Shown: positions 24,486 to 32,805 of the stretch, one piece after another
Layout of the letters: every line of letters starts with the position of its first letter
Numbering within the stretch: the stretch's first letter is position 1
Source of the DNA: Vondammii sp040505895
GTDB taxonomy: Bacteria > Pseudomonadota > Gammaproteobacteria > Chromatiales > Chromatiaceae
Length of the DNA: 64,000 nucleotides
Direction: 5' to 3'
NCBI GenBank assembly: GCA_040505895.1
Contig: JBEVXU010000006.1
Span: 1-64,000 of the forward strand
The notes under the pieces: generated by a model
The model's database searches: none
Told to the model about the DNA's origin: nothing
The model's input: the letters and a program-made list of their open reading frames with translations, nothing else
Made by a program: the position numbers and the translations under genes

Positions 24486-25211
24486 GTGGATCTATCGCTG
24501 CCCCTGGCTTTTACTGTCGGCCTCTTTAGTACCCTCCACTGCATCGGCATGTGTGGCGGTATTATGGGGGCGTTGAGTTATGGCTTGCCGGCTGAGATTC
24601 GACAAAACAGCTCCAGATTTTTGCTCTTTCTGGTGGTCTACAATAGTGGCAGGGTTCTCAGTTACGCACTGGCCGGCGCCCTTCTTGGATGGCTCGGCGG
24701 TGGCCTGCTGGAAGCGCTGGGAGAGGGGCAGGGGCACCGTTGGCTGCAGTGGTTGGCAGCACTGATGATGGTGCTGATTGGTCTGCATGTTGCGGGCTGG
24801 TTGCCAAAGCTGGCTCAGGTAGAGCGTATAGGTGTGCCGCTGTGGCGTCGTTTGGAACCCCTTGGGCGCAGCCTGATGCCGGTACAAAACCTGTCGAAGG
24901 CGTTGGTCTACGGCTTTATATGGGGTTGGCTTCCATGTGGACTGGTCTACACTATGTTGCTGTCGACCGCCACCAAGATGGGTCCAGTAAGCGGTGCGCT
25001 CTATATGGCGGCATTTGGTTTGGGAACCTTGCCTGCAGTTGTTGCTGCAGGTGTATTGACCGGTAGGTTGTACGGCCTTGCCCGTAATCCTTATCTTAAG
25101 GTTGTGGTAGGCTTTACCATTATATTGATTGGGCTCCTGACTTTGTGGTTTCCGGAGTTGTTGGATGTAGCGGCGCCCGTGGCTGATATGAACGTTAGTG
25201 AAACAGGTTGA
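24486..25211 (+). CDS. TauE/SafE-like (DsbD_2) membrane protein
   Basis: Inner-membrane protein with about six hydrophobic segments, starting at GTG 24486 (MDLSLPLAFTVGLFSTLHCI) rather than at the upstream TTG 24450, whose extra residues are not membrane-like. The HCIGMCGGIMGAL motif and the later WGWLPCGLVYTML and AAFGLGTLPA stretches are characteristic of the family often annotated as sulfite exporter TauE/SafE or cytochrome-biogenesis-type. Members near cbb3 oxidase genes are thought to act in copper or cytochrome assembly. It is followed six bases later by the activator-like gene, so the two form an operon behind the FNR-like box. Confidence 0.85.
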   Translation: MDLSLPLAFTVGLFSTLHCIGMCGGIMGALSYGLPAEIRQNSSRFLLFLVVYNSGRVLSYALAGALLGWLGGGLLEALGEGQGHRWLQWLAALMMVLIGLHVAGWLPKLAQVERIGVPLWRRLEPLGRSLMPVQNLSKALVYGFIWGWLPCGLVYTMLLSTATKMGPVSGALYMAAFGLGTLPAVVAAGVLTGRLYGLARNPYLKVVVGFTIILIGLLTLWFPELLDVAAPVADMNVSETG

Positions 25212-25217
25212 GATCTG

Positions 25218-26102
25218 ATGATGAATAGGCAAGAGAGTGTGCTGGGTGGTTCACCGGAATTTCTCCGTGTATTACACGCCGCCCGAATGGTTGCTGTCAC
25301 CGATGCTCCGGTACTGATTTCAGGTGAGTCGGGGAGTGGTAAGGCGCTTCTGGCTAAAGAGATCCACAATAACAGCCGGGGAGCGGGAAAGCCGTTTGTC
25401 ACTATTGTCTGCGCCGGTATCGAAGAGGCTGAGCTGGAGAAGGAGATCCTCGCCGGTGAGAGTGGTGCCACCCTGTTTCTTGATCAGGTCGCCGACCTCT
25501 CGGTAGAGGGGCAGGCAAGACTGTTGCATCTCCTTGAATCGATGGAGCGCAGACGTGACGGCTGCCCGGTGATGCGGGTGATTGCATCCACTTCCCGCGA
25601 CCCCTCCGGCCTGCTGGAGAGTCAAACGTTCAGACAGGATCTCTTCTACAGACTGCAGGTGGTGCCTCTTGAGGTACCTCCTCTGCGTGAACGCAGTGAT
25701 GATATTGTGCTTATGCTCAAACAGTTCACTGCCGACCTGGCGCGCTCCCATGGACGTAAGGCCCCCCGTTTCTCTGTCACCAGCCGTAACCTGCTAAAAG
25801 AGTACGCCTGGCCCGGCAATGTGCGCGAGTTGCACAACTTCTGTGAGCGGATGGTGATCCTCTACTCCGGCAATATGGTGCAGCCGGCAGACCTGCCTCT
25901 TGAAGTGCGGCGTAAATCCGAGGCACCGTCTGGCGAGGGACATTTCCTGCTACCGGCAGAAGGTATTGACCTGCTGGCGATGGAGGGCGATATGATTCGT
26001 CAGGCCATCGGCATGGCGGGCGGAAATCGTAGCAAAGCAGCCCGTCTGCTGGGTATCAGCCGTGATAAGCTTCTCTATCGCATCCAGAAACACGCTATTT
26101 GA
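25218..26102 (+). CDS. Degenerate sigma-54 activator-like AAA+ protein
   Basis: 294 residues, with no receiver or sensor domain. Walker A GESGSGKA at residues 36-43, arginine-finger region FRQDLFYRL, WPGNVREL sensor 2 and a Fis-type C-terminal helix-turn-helix (AGGNRSKAARLLGISRDKLL). Two key parts are altered. The GAFTGA loop and its flanks, needed to contact sigma-54, are missing between IEEAELEKEI and GATLFLDQ. The Walker B glutamate is glutamine (LFLDQ, Q90). It should bind DNA and possibly ATP but is unlikely to remodel sigma-54 polymerase in the standard way; it could be a repressor or antagonist, as TyrR-like proteins without GAFTGA are. Confidence 0.82.
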   Translation: MMNRQESVLGGSPEFLRVLHAARMVAVTDAPVLISGESGSGKALLAKEIHNNSRGAGKPFVTIVCAGIEEAELEKEILAGESGATLFLDQVADLSVEGQARLLHLLESMERRRDGCPVMRVIASTSRDPSGLLESQTFRQDLFYRLQVVPLEVPPLRERSDDIVLMLKQFTADLARSHGRKAPRFSVTSRNLLKEYAWPGNVRELHNFCERMVILYSGNMVQPADLPLEVRRKSEAPSGEGHFLLPAEGIDLLAMEGDMIRQAIGMAGGNRSKAARLLGISRDKLLYRIQKHAI

Positions 26103-26153
26103 CGCGCTAACAGAGCTAAATCGGTACTAAAGACCGTTTTTTCGATACACAGA

Positions 26154-26516
26154 TCAGCTGTCGGCACCGAAACGTTGCCGTAGATAGTGTTTGATATCAG
26201 CCGACTCATAGATCCACTGCTCACTACCATCCTTCTCACGAATATGCAGGCAGGGTACCTGGCTTTTTCCACCACCCTGGATCAATGTCTGGGCGTGATC
26301 CTGTGATGATTGGGGGTTGCGTGCCTCAATATCCAGACCAAGTTGGCGGATGACGCGCTCGACGCGGCTGCAGAAAGGGCAGCTGCTGTAGCAGTAGAGG
26401 GCAAGCCGGCTGCACTCCTGGGCAATACGTTGCTGCTCACTGGGGGAGCGGGTGATCACGGGGGGAGAGAGGCTCTCCCTGATATGCTTTAGCAGTGATG
26501 TCAGTGTTTTTATCAC
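26154..26516 (-). CDS. Glutaredoxin-like protein
   Basis: About 120 residues from GTG 26516 (an upstream ATG at 26540 is also open). The thioredoxin-fold core starts LALYCYSSCPFCSRVERVIR with a CPFC dithiol active site, and has KSQVPCLHI for the cis-proline loop and YESADIKHYLRQRF at the end. A helical stretch of about 40 residues precedes it. The start overlaps the bolA stop, so translation is coupled. BolA normally partners monothiol CGFS glutaredoxins in iron-sulfur handling; this one is a dithiol type. Confidence 0.85.
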   Translation of the reverse strand: MIKTLTSLLKHIRESLSPPVITRSPSEQQRIAQECSRLALYCYSSCPFCSRVERVIRQLGLDIEARNPQSSQDHAQTLIQGGGKSQVPCLHIREKDGSEQWIYESADIKHYLRQRFGADS

Positions 26517-26824
26517 TTCTGCTTGGACCCACCCATGCACTCGGGGGAGTCGCTGGTGCCGGCCCCCTTCTCATACCACTCCTCAGGCGTCATGGTGTGC
26601 AGTGCCAGAGCGTGGAGGGATCCACTGAAGGCATCTCTCAGCAATCCATTGATTAGCCGGTGGCGGGCAACCAGCTTTTCTCCTTTAAATTTGTCACTGA
26701 CAACAGTCACTTTGAAGTGGGACTGGGCCCCTTCCGGGACGCTGTGCATGTGACTCTCGTCGATCACCTCCAGGAACTGCGGCTGGAGAGCATCGGTGAT
26801 GGCCTTCTCTATAGTCTCTTTCAT
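26513..26824 (-). CDS. bolA: BolA-family protein
   Basis: 103 residues with the BolA fold: MKETIEKAITDALQPQFLEV, ESHMHSVPEGAQSHFKVTVV, KFKGEKLVARHRLINGLLRD and LHALALHTMTPEEW. BolA proteins bind glutaredoxins and [2Fe-2S] clusters and influence stress and iron responses. It is the first gene of a two-gene unit with the glutaredoxin and lies about 1 kb from fur, in keeping with an iron-related role. Confidence 0.93.
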   Translation of the reverse strand: MKETIEKAITDALQPQFLEVIDESHMHSVPEGAQSHFKVTVVSDKFKGEKLVARHRLINGLLRDAFSGSLHALALHTMTPEEWYEKGAGTSDSPECMGGSKQK

Positions 26825-26918
26825 ATACAGGGTTCCTCTGATGAGAGTCAGAAGATTCTACCCTGCATTGCTCTGTAGTGAGAACCCCGGCTTAGTGTGG
26901 TTTTTGTGCAGAGGTTTC

Positions 26919-27374
26919 TTAGCCGTTGTTAAACTCATCTGCAATCCGGTACTGAGCTTCGGCTTCATTTTGAAGTTCGTCATCAGCAGCATCCATCATT
27001 ATGCAGTTTCTTGCCATTCGCGCCTGAATGGCCGCCCGCCATGCGGGGTTCATTTTTTCAGTCAGCTGGCTGTCGGGTGTCAGGGCGGCAGCACAGCTGG
27101 TGGCGACAAAGTGCTCGGCCTGGGCTTTCCAGTCGGCATCACGACCGCAAGCGGCATAGGTCTGGACGCCAATTGACTTTGTCGTCTTGTAGGCATCCTC
27201 ACGTTGCGAGTCGCTACAGGCTGCATCCGCTGCAGTCTCCAGGGCCGACTTGAGTCGAGGATTGTCAGCTAAGGAGATGACGCTGTCGGCAAAACGGGCA
27301 CCCAGGGTGCGTTGTTGGTCGGTGGAGAGGGAGTCAAGTAGGTTCCGAAGATCGCGGTCGTTGGAAATGGTCAT
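26919..27374 (-). CDS. Hypothetical cytoplasmic protein
   Basis: 151 residues from ATG 27374 (MTISNDRDLRNLLDSLSTDQ); a longer frame back to 27434 is open but less likely. No signal peptide or membrane segment. It is helical and acidic, with five cysteines, four of them near the middle (AACSDS, YAACGRD, TSCAAAL) and one in ARNCIMM. The last 60 residues are rich in Ala, Glu and Met. I do not recognise the family. Reverse strand, isolated from DUF1820 upstream by about 175 bases. Confidence 0.6.
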   Translation of the reverse strand: MTISNDRDLRNLLDSLSTDQQRTLGARFADSVISLADNPRLKSALETAADAACSDSQREDAYKTTKSIGVQTYAACGRDADWKAQAEHFVATSCAAALTPDSQLTEKMNPAWRAAIQARMARNCIMMDAADDELQNEAEAQYRIADEFNNG

Positions 27375-27549
27375 AAGTGTACTCCTGAGTCTGCGGCTCA
27401 CCGGATGGCTTATTGCGTCGGGCTTCATCTGCAATGGCCGGTGATGTAGTGGATATCCGACAGCGAACCGGCTGCTGATAGGTATTAAGCTATCGGAGAT
27501 GCTGCTTGCCCGACAATGATTTTACGCAATCAGTATAGTTCATTGTGAG

Positions 27550-27864
27550 CTATTCCGGCTTGTACCCCGATGGGGGGAAGGGGGTGACATTGGCGTTGGC
27601 ATCAAGCTCAACTATTTTGCTCTGCCCACGTTTCTCCACCTCATCGATACGGATGACGGCATGCAGTGGGATCATGGTGCGGCTGACGCCGCTGAATTCA
27701 CTCTTCAGCTTCTCCTCGCTGGGGTCGATTACCAGAGAGCTGTTTTCGCCGAAGATGACTCCTTCAAACTCAATAAAGCCGGGAAGATCCGCTTGTCGCA
27801 CGGTATCGGCATAGATCTCGTAGACCCTGCTCTGGTTGATGAAGCTGATACGGAATATACGCAC
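27550..27864 (-). CDS. DUF1820 family protein
   Basis: 104 residues matching DUF1820: IFRISFINQSRVYEIYADTV, ADLPGFIEFEGVIFGENSSL, then VSRTMIPLHAVIRIDEVEKR. A small cytoplasmic gammaproteobacterial protein of unknown function. It begins three bases after the fur stop codon, so it is almost certainly in one transcript with fur. Confidence 0.85.
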   Translation of the reverse strand: MRIFRISFINQSRVYEIYADTVRQADLPGFIEFEGVIFGENSSLVIDPSEEKLKSEFSGVSRTMIPLHAVIRIDEVEKRGQSKIVELDANANVTPFPPSGYKPE

Positions 27865-27867
27865 CGG

Positions 27868-28290
27868 CTAGGCCTTTTTTCTGCATTTCGCACAGAGACC
27901 GTAGAGGATCATGCTGTGATCTTCCAAGGTGAAACCAGTGCGTGCTGCAATCTCCTGCTGTCGCTGTTCGATCATCTCGTCATTAAACTCTTCAACATAG
28001 CCGCAGCGAATGCAGACGATGTGGTCGTGATGATCTTCCTCAGCGAGTTCAAATACCGAGCGCCCCCCTTCGAACTGCAGTCGCTTTACCAGCCCTGCCT
28101 GTTCGCATTGGGTCAGGACCCGGTAGATGGTGGCGATGCCGATCTCCTCACCCTCCTCCAGTAGCTGCCGGTAGATATCCTCGGCACTGGCGTGTCGTCC
28201 CTGGCGCCGCTCCAGGATGCCGATGATGGTGAGCCGTGGGTGTGTGACCTTTAATCCCACATCCTTCAGCTTATTTGATATCGCTGTCAT
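27868..28290 (-). CDS. fur: Ferric uptake regulator
   Basis: 140 residues. N-terminal winged helix (KLKDVGLKVTHPRLTIIGIL, IATIYRVLTQCEQAGLVKRL), then the metal-binding domain with HHDHIVC, CIRCG and C-terminal CAKCRKK. This is an iron-responsive repressor that binds Fur boxes with Fe2+ as corepressor. Length and motifs are standard for Fur rather than Zur or PerR. It heads a two-gene unit with DUF1820, and a short divergent region of 135 bases separates it from hisI. Confidence 0.95.
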   Translation of the reverse strand: MTAISNKLKDVGLKVTHPRLTIIGILERRQGRHASAEDIYRQLLEEGEEIGIATIYRVLTQCEQAGLVKRLQFEGGRSVFELAEEDHHDHIVCIRCGYVEEFNDEMIEQRQQEIAARTGFTLEDHSMILYGLCAKCRKKA

Positions 28291-28425
28291 GACTTTGATC
28301 CCGTTGCCGGATCAGCAAATTGTAGCACCCGCAAAGGGTGAGTTGTAATCTGCAGGAGATGGAGGGTATGGAGAGGGTGAAGAGTGCTATCATTTAACAA
28401 CTGAAAACTTACAACTTACTATTCC

Positions 28426-28851
28426 ATGAAACAGACAGAAAAACTTCATATAGGCGAGGGCCTGCCCCTGGAGCAGGTGCTTGATGAGCTTCCCTACAAC
28501 AGTGATGGGCTGGTTCCCGCCATCGCTCAGCAGCACGATAGCGGCGAAGTGCTGATGATGGCCTGGATGAATCGGGAAGCGCTGGAGGAGACTCTGCAAA
28601 AGGGGCGTGTCTGCTACTGGTCCCGCTCACGGCAGAAACTGTGGCGCAAGGGAGAGTCATCCGGCCAGGTACAGGAGCTCAAAGAGGTCCGTTTCGACTG
28701 CGATGGGGACACACTTCTGTTGCAGGTAGACCAGACCGGTCCCGCCTGCCATACAGGACGCCGCAGCTGTTTCTATAACGCCGTGCGGGGCGACCGGGTA
28801 GAGGTGGTGTCTGAGCCTCTGATTGATCCAGACCGGCTCTATGGGAAATAA
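28426..28851 (+). CDS. hisI: Phosphoribosyl-AMP cyclohydrolase
   Basis: Opens the adenine ring of phosphoribosyl-AMP in histidine synthesis. 141 residues. Features: VPAIAQQHDSGEVLMMAWMN, GRVCYWSRSRQKLWRKGESS, RFDCDGDTLLLQVDQTGPAC and HTGRRSCFYNAV, which include the zinc and magnesium ligands (three Asp/Cys near DCDGD, and CHTGRRSC). No HisE domain is fused. The rest of the his operon is elsewhere. It is followed 14 bases later by gloB. Confidence 0.95.
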   Translation: MKQTEKLHIGEGLPLEQVLDELPYNSDGLVPAIAQQHDSGEVLMMAWMNREALEETLQKGRVCYWSRSRQKLWRKGESSGQVQELKEVRFDCDGDTLLLQVDQTGPACHTGRRSCFYNAVRGDRVEVVSEPLIDPDRLYGK

Positions 28852-28865
28852 GAGGAGATAGGCTG

Positions 28866-29642
28866 TTGGATATTTCACCTATTACTGCCTTTGACGACAA
28901 CTACATCTGGCTGTTGCGTGATTCCGGCGGTGAAGTGGCAATTGTTGTCGATCCCGGTGATGAAGATCCGGTGCTTGAACGCCTGCAGCGGGAGGGATTG
29001 AGTCTTGGCGGCATACTGCTTACCCACAAGCACGGTGACCACACCGGCGGTGTCGCCGACCTGCTTCGTGCTTGGCCCGGGGTGCCGGTGTTTGGGCCGG
29101 CAGGGGAGCCGATAAAGGGGTTGACCGTGGCGGTGAAAGAGGGCGACCTTGTTTCAGTACCCGGTGTGGCGGCAGAGTTTCGGGTGATGGATGTTCCCGG
29201 ACATACTGAGGGGCATGTCGCCTATTACGGAGAGGGTGTGCTGTTTTGCGGTGACACCCTGTTTGCATCAGGCTGTGGCCGGGTATTCAGCGGCACTCAC
29301 CAGCAGCTTCATGATGCGCTTCAGCGCATTGCTCAGTTGCCGCCGGAGACATTGATCTACTGCGCCCACGAATATACCGAGGCCAATATCGGTTTTGCCC
29401 GCTGGGTAGAGCCGGAAAACCCGACGATACAGTTACGGCAGGCCAATGCACGCCGACTGCGTGATGCTGGAGAGCCGACAGTGCCCTCCACCCTGGAGCT
29501 GGAACTGGAGACAAATCCGTTTATGCGTACCGCAGAGCCGGCGGTTATCGCGGCGGCAACAAAGTACGCGGCTAGAGAACTTGCCGATGGTGGCGAGGTG
29601 TTCACCGCAATAAGAGAGTGGAAGGACAGAGAGTACGACTGA
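28866..29642 (+). CDS. gloB: Hydroxyacylglutathione hydrolase (glyoxalase II)
   Basis: Hydrolyses S-lactoylglutathione to lactate and glutathione in methylglyoxal detoxification. 258 residues, metallo-beta-lactamase fold with THKHGDHTGG, DVPGHTEGHVAYY, LFCGDTLFASGCGRVFSGT and YCAHEYTEANIGFA. The TTG start at 28866 follows AGGAGATA. The C-terminal substrate-binding domain is complete (NPFMRTAEPAV). The stop overlaps the ATG of the dihydroorotase by one base. The metal ligand count is intact. Confidence 0.94.
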   Translation: MDISPITAFDDNYIWLLRDSGGEVAIVVDPGDEDPVLERLQREGLSLGGILLTHKHGDHTGGVADLLRAWPGVPVFGPAGEPIKGLTVAVKEGDLVSVPGVAAEFRVMDVPGHTEGHVAYYGEGVLFCGDTLFASGCGRVFSGTHQQLHDALQRIAQLPPETLIYCAHEYTEANIGFARWVEPENPTIQLRQANARRLRDAGEPTVPSTLELELETNPFMRTAEPAVIAAATKYAARELADGGEVFTAIREWKDREYD

Positions 29643-30982
29643 TGACAGATGAAATCCTGATCAAGAATGCCAGCATGGTCAATGATGGACAGATCCTCGA
29701 AGGGGATATGTTGATCCGAAATGGCCGTATAGAACAGATATCTCCAGAGATTCCGGCAAAGGGTGCGATCAAGCTTCTGGATGCGCGCGGCCGGACGCTG
29801 ATGCCGGGGATGATCGATGATCAAGTCCACTTTCGTGAGCCGGGGCTGACCCACAAGGGTGATATTGCCAGCGAATCGCTCGCCGCCCTGGCGGGAGGCA
29901 TCACCAGCTTTATGGAGATGCCCAACACCAATCCGCTTGCTGTGAATCATGACGCACTGGAGAGTAAGTTTACCCTGGCGGCCAACAAGGCCCACGCCAA
30001 CTACAGCTTCTACCTCGGCGCCACCAATGACAATATCGAGTCGATCCGCTCACTCGATCCCAAACAGGCCTGTGGTATCAAGGTCTTTATGGGCGCCTCC
30101 ACCGGTGACATGCTGGTGAACAGCGAAGAGGCCCTGAATGCGATCTTCAAGGATGCGCCCACACTGGTAGCAACCCACTGTGAGGATACGCCGACGATCG
30201 AATACAACGAGGGGGTCTACCGGGAGAAGTACGGCGACGATATCCCGATGAAGTATCATCCGCTGATTCGCAGTGAAGAAGCCTGCTACCTCTCCTCATC
30301 CTTGGCTATCGACCTGGCAAAGCGTCACGATACCCGGCTCCATGTGCTTCATCTCACCACCGCCAGAGAGCTTGAGCAGTTTGAGGCACGCCCCCTGGAT
30401 GAAAAACGGATTACAGCAGAGGCTTGTGTTCACCACCTCTACTTCGATGAGACCGACTATCAGCGCAAGGGGGGGTTCATCAAGTGCAACCCGGCAATCA
30501 AGAGTCGGCGGGATCGGGATGCCATCCGCAAGGCGCTGAGTGATAACCGAATCGATGTTATCGGTACCGATCACGCCCCCCATACTCTGGATGAGAAGTT
30601 GTCACCCGGCTACTTCAAAACCCCAGCGGGACTCCCACTGGTCCAGTGGGCGCTGCCGATGGTGTTTGAGCTCTACCACGACCGTCTGATCACCCTTGAA
30701 CAGGTGGTGGAGAAGTGCTGTCACGGCCCCGCTCGTCTGTTCGATATCAAGGAGCGTGGCTATCTGCGGGAGGGCTACTGGGCCGATTTGGCGTTGCTCG
30801 ACCTCACCAGCCCCTACCGGGTGGAGCGGGCCGACACCCTCTACAAGTGTGGTTGGTCGCCGATGGAGGGTGAGCGTCTGCGCACCCGTGTTATTACCAC
30901 GCTGGTCAATGGCCAGGTGGCCTATCACGAAGGTCGGGTTAACAACGCGGTGCGCGGGCAGCGGCTGGAGTTTGATCGCTAA
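29642..30982 (+). CDS. pyrC: Dihydroorotase, class I-like
   Basis: 446 residues of the amidohydrolase superfamily, cyclising carbamoyl aspartate to dihydroorotate in pyrimidine synthesis. ATG 29642 overlaps the gloB stop; the longer frame to 29618 is not needed. Features: GRTLMPGMIDDQVHFREPGL then THKGD, MPNTNP, GIKVFMGAST (carbamylated lysine), HCEDTP, LHVLHLTTA and VIGTDHAPHTLDEK. The first metal motif reads QVH where most dihydroorotases have HVH; this is shared by one known subgroup (for example Bacteroidetes enzymes), so I treat it as a subgroup trait. The gene symbol is by role, not by close homology to E. coli PyrC. Confidence 0.85.
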   Translation: MTDEILIKNASMVNDGQILEGDMLIRNGRIEQISPEIPAKGAIKLLDARGRTLMPGMIDDQVHFREPGLTHKGDIASESLAALAGGITSFMEMPNTNPLAVNHDALESKFTLAANKAHANYSFYLGATNDNIESIRSLDPKQACGIKVFMGASTGDMLVNSEEALNAIFKDAPTLVATHCEDTPTIEYNEGVYREKYGDDIPMKYHPLIRSEEACYLSSSLAIDLAKRHDTRLHVLHLTTARELEQFEARPLDEKRITAEACVHHLYFDETDYQRKGGFIKCNPAIKSRRDRDAIRKALSDNRIDVIGTDHAPHTLDEKLSPGYFKTPAGLPLVQWALPMVFELYHDRLITLEQVVEKCCHGPARLFDIKERGYLREGYWADLALLDLTSPYRVERADTLYKCGWSPMEGERLRTRVITTLVNGQVAYHEGRVNNAVRGQRLEFDR

Positions 30983-31002
30983 CAAACGATAGATGAAAAT
31001 GG

Positions 31003-31056
31003 CGCTCCACAAATGCAGCCCTGTTTCCATCAAGATGGTTACAGGATTATTGTGCA
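31003..31056. repeat. Dispersed 55-bp repeat, copy 1
   Basis: The segment from CGCTCCACAAATGCAG through TTATTGTGCA closely matches 34442-34496, including TTTCCATC-AGA-GGTT and the TATTG-GCA end. The 3' end of the family (TATTGCGCATAG) also follows the REP copy at 32741 and, more loosely, the one at 83. It lies between the dihydroorotase gene and miaB. Meaning unknown; probably a degenerate intergenic element. Confidence 0.65.
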
Positions 31057-31118
31057 CGGGCAGGTGGATGAATTGAGCAGTGAGAGGGCAAGGGGTCGGC
31101 CATAAGGATTGAATGAGA

Positions 31119-31195
31119 AAGCCGCCTGAAATATCAGCTATTATTGATGACAATGGAAATATACCGATATTAGAGATATCCTAAGCGGCTTTTTC
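31119..31195 (+). terminator. Stem-loop ahead of miaB
   Basis: AAGCCGC at 31119-31125 is complementary to GCGGCTT at 31185-31191, which is followed by TTT. The 59-base loop contains a further weak inverted match (AATATC/GATATC). It could terminate transcription from the dihydroorotase gene or be a small mobile hairpin; the arms are short relative to the loop, so the call is tentative. Confidence 0.4.
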
Positions 31196-31215
31196 GCAAA
31201 ACACTCCATAACCAG

Positions 31216-32565
31216 ATGTCCGGCAAACTCTATATAAAGACCTTCGGTTGTCAGATGAACGAGTACGATACTGCCAAGATGGCGGATGTACTGAGGGCAT
31301 CTCACGGCCTTGAGCAGACCGACCGCCCCGAAGAGGCGGACGTTTTGCTGCTCAACACCTGCTCGATCCGTGAGAAGGCCCAGGAGAAGGTCTTCTCCCA
31401 GTTGGGGCGCTGGCGCACATGGAAACAGAAACGGCCGGAACTGATTATCGGCGTCGGTGGTTGCGTGGCAAGCCAGGAGGGTGAGGCGATCCGTCAGCGG
31501 GCGCCGTTTGTCGATCTGGTATTCGGCCCTCAAACCCTGCACCGTCTGCCGCAGATGCTCGACAGCGCCCGCAGTGAGCACAAGCCGGTGGTGGATGTTT
31601 CGTTTCCTGAAATCGAAAAGTTCGACCGCCTGCCCGCGCCACGTGCCGAAGGCCCCAGCGCTTTTGTCTCGGTCATGGAGGGGTGTTCCAAGTACTGTAC
31701 TTTCTGTGTTGTCCCCTATACCCGTGGCGAAGAGATCAGCCGCCCATTCGATGATGTGATTGCCGAAACAGCAGCGCTGGCCGCCCAGGGAGTGCGTGAG
31801 GTCAATCTTCTGGGGCAGAACGTCAATGCCTACCGCGGTCTGATGGATGATGGCGAGATTGCTGACCTGGCGCTGCTGATCCAATATGTTGCCGCTATCG
31901 ATGGCATCGACCGTATCCGCTTCACTACCTCCCACCCGATGGAGTTCAGCGACAGTCTAATCAATGTCTACGGCGAGGTGCCGGAGCTGGTGAGCCACCT
32001 GCACCTGCCGGTACAGAGCGGCTCCGACCGTATTCTGGCGTTGATGAAGCGTGGCCACACCGCCTTCGATTACAAGGCAAAAATTCGCCGCCTGCGAGCC
32101 ATTCGTCCCGAACTCTGCATGTCATCCGATTTTATTGTTGGCTTTCCCGGCGAGAGCGATGCCGATTTTGAACGCACCATGGAGCTGATCGAGGAGGTCG
32201 GCTTCGATCACTCCTTCAGTTTCATCTACAGCGCCCGTCCCGGCACCCCGGCGGCAGAGATGCCCGACGATATTCCTCAGTCGGTAAAAAAGGCGCGGCT
32301 GGAGCGGCTGCAGCAGACCATCAATACCTCGGCCCAACAGATCAGCCGGCAGATGGTGGGGACGGTGCAGCGGGTGTTGGTTGAGCGCGCCTCCAAGAAA
32401 GACCCCAAGCAGCTGGCCGGTCGTACAGAGAACAACCGGGTGGTCAACTTTGATGGTGGGCCTGAGCTGATCGGGGAGTTTGTCGATCTGCAGATCACCG
32501 AAGCGCTGCCCAACTCACTGCGCGGGATCATAGCGGATCGCTCCATGACTCAGCGGGCGTGCTGA
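31216..32565 (+). CDS. miaB: tRNA-2-methylthio-N6-dimethylallyladenosine synthase
   Basis: Adds the methylthio group to i6A37 of tRNAs using two iron-sulfur clusters and SAM. 449 residues. UPF0004 domain with KTFGCQMNEYD, LLNTCSIREKA and VGGCVASQEG; radical SAM motif CSKYCTFC near residues 157-164; C-terminal TRAM domain (VERASKKDPKQLAGRTENNR, then VNFDG). The gene starts the conserved order miaB-phoH-ybeY-corC-lnt, although a 360-base gap with two REP elements separates it from phoH, so it may have its own terminator and promoter. Confidence 0.97.
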   Translation: MSGKLYIKTFGCQMNEYDTAKMADVLRASHGLEQTDRPEEADVLLLNTCSIREKAQEKVFSQLGRWRTWKQKRPELIIGVGGCVASQEGEAIRQRAPFVDLVFGPQTLHRLPQMLDSARSEHKPVVDVSFPEIEKFDRLPAPRAEGPSAFVSVMEGCSKYCTFCVVPYTRGEEISRPFDDVIAETAALAAQGVREVNLLGQNVNAYRGLMDDGEIADLALLIQYVAAIDGIDRIRFTTSHPMEFSDSLINVYGEVPELVSHLHLPVQSGSDRILALMKRGHTAFDYKAKIRRLRAIRPELCMSSDFIVGFPGESDADFERTMELIEEVGFDHSFSFIYSARPGTPAAEMPDDIPQSVKKARLERLQQTINTSAQQISRQMVGTVQRVLVERASKKDPKQLAGRTENNRVVNFDGGPELIGEFVDLQITEALPNSLRGIIADRSMTQRAC

Positions 32566-32576
32566 ACAGTTACAGT

Positions 32577-32640
32577 GTAGGAGCGAACTTGTTCGCGATT
32601 GGCTCCGAAGCATGTTCATCGCGAACAAGTTCGCTCCTAC
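32577..32640. repeat. REP-like palindromic element, copy 2
   Basis: GTAGGAGCGAACTTGTTCGC to GCGAACAAGTTCGCTCCTAC. Directly after miaB, so it could also act as a transcription terminator or mRNA stabiliser. Confidence 0.85.
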
Positions 32641-32740
32641 AATCAACTTTAGGGTTTTTGTGCAGGTCAAGCGTGATGCTTTTTTTAACAGACTATACAC
32701 AATAATCCTGAAACTATGTTTATAGAAAAAGTGTACCTTA

Positions 32741-32805
32741 GTAGGAGCGAATTTATTCGCGATCAGGCTCCGGGGCCTGTTCTTCGTGAACAAGTTCGCT
32801 CCTAC
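32741..32805. repeat. REP-like palindromic element, copy 3
   Basis: GTAGGAGCGAATTTATTCGC to AACAAGTTCGCTCCTAC, closest to copy 1 (83-145); both continue with a GGCTCCGGGGC-TGTTCTTCG centre. It is followed at about 32818 by the TATTGCGCATAG tail. Confidence 0.85.

Noticed and set aside
29642..30982. Dihydroorotase with QVH instead of HVH at the first metal motif, suggesting an inactive enzyme
   Set aside because: The DDQVHFREPGLTHK form is shared by a known subgroup of dihydroorotases, so it is a family trait and not local loss.
32577..32805. Two similar palindromes as the start of a CRISPR array
   Set aside because: Only two units, each itself palindromic over its full length, with unequal spacing and copies far away; this is a REP pattern.
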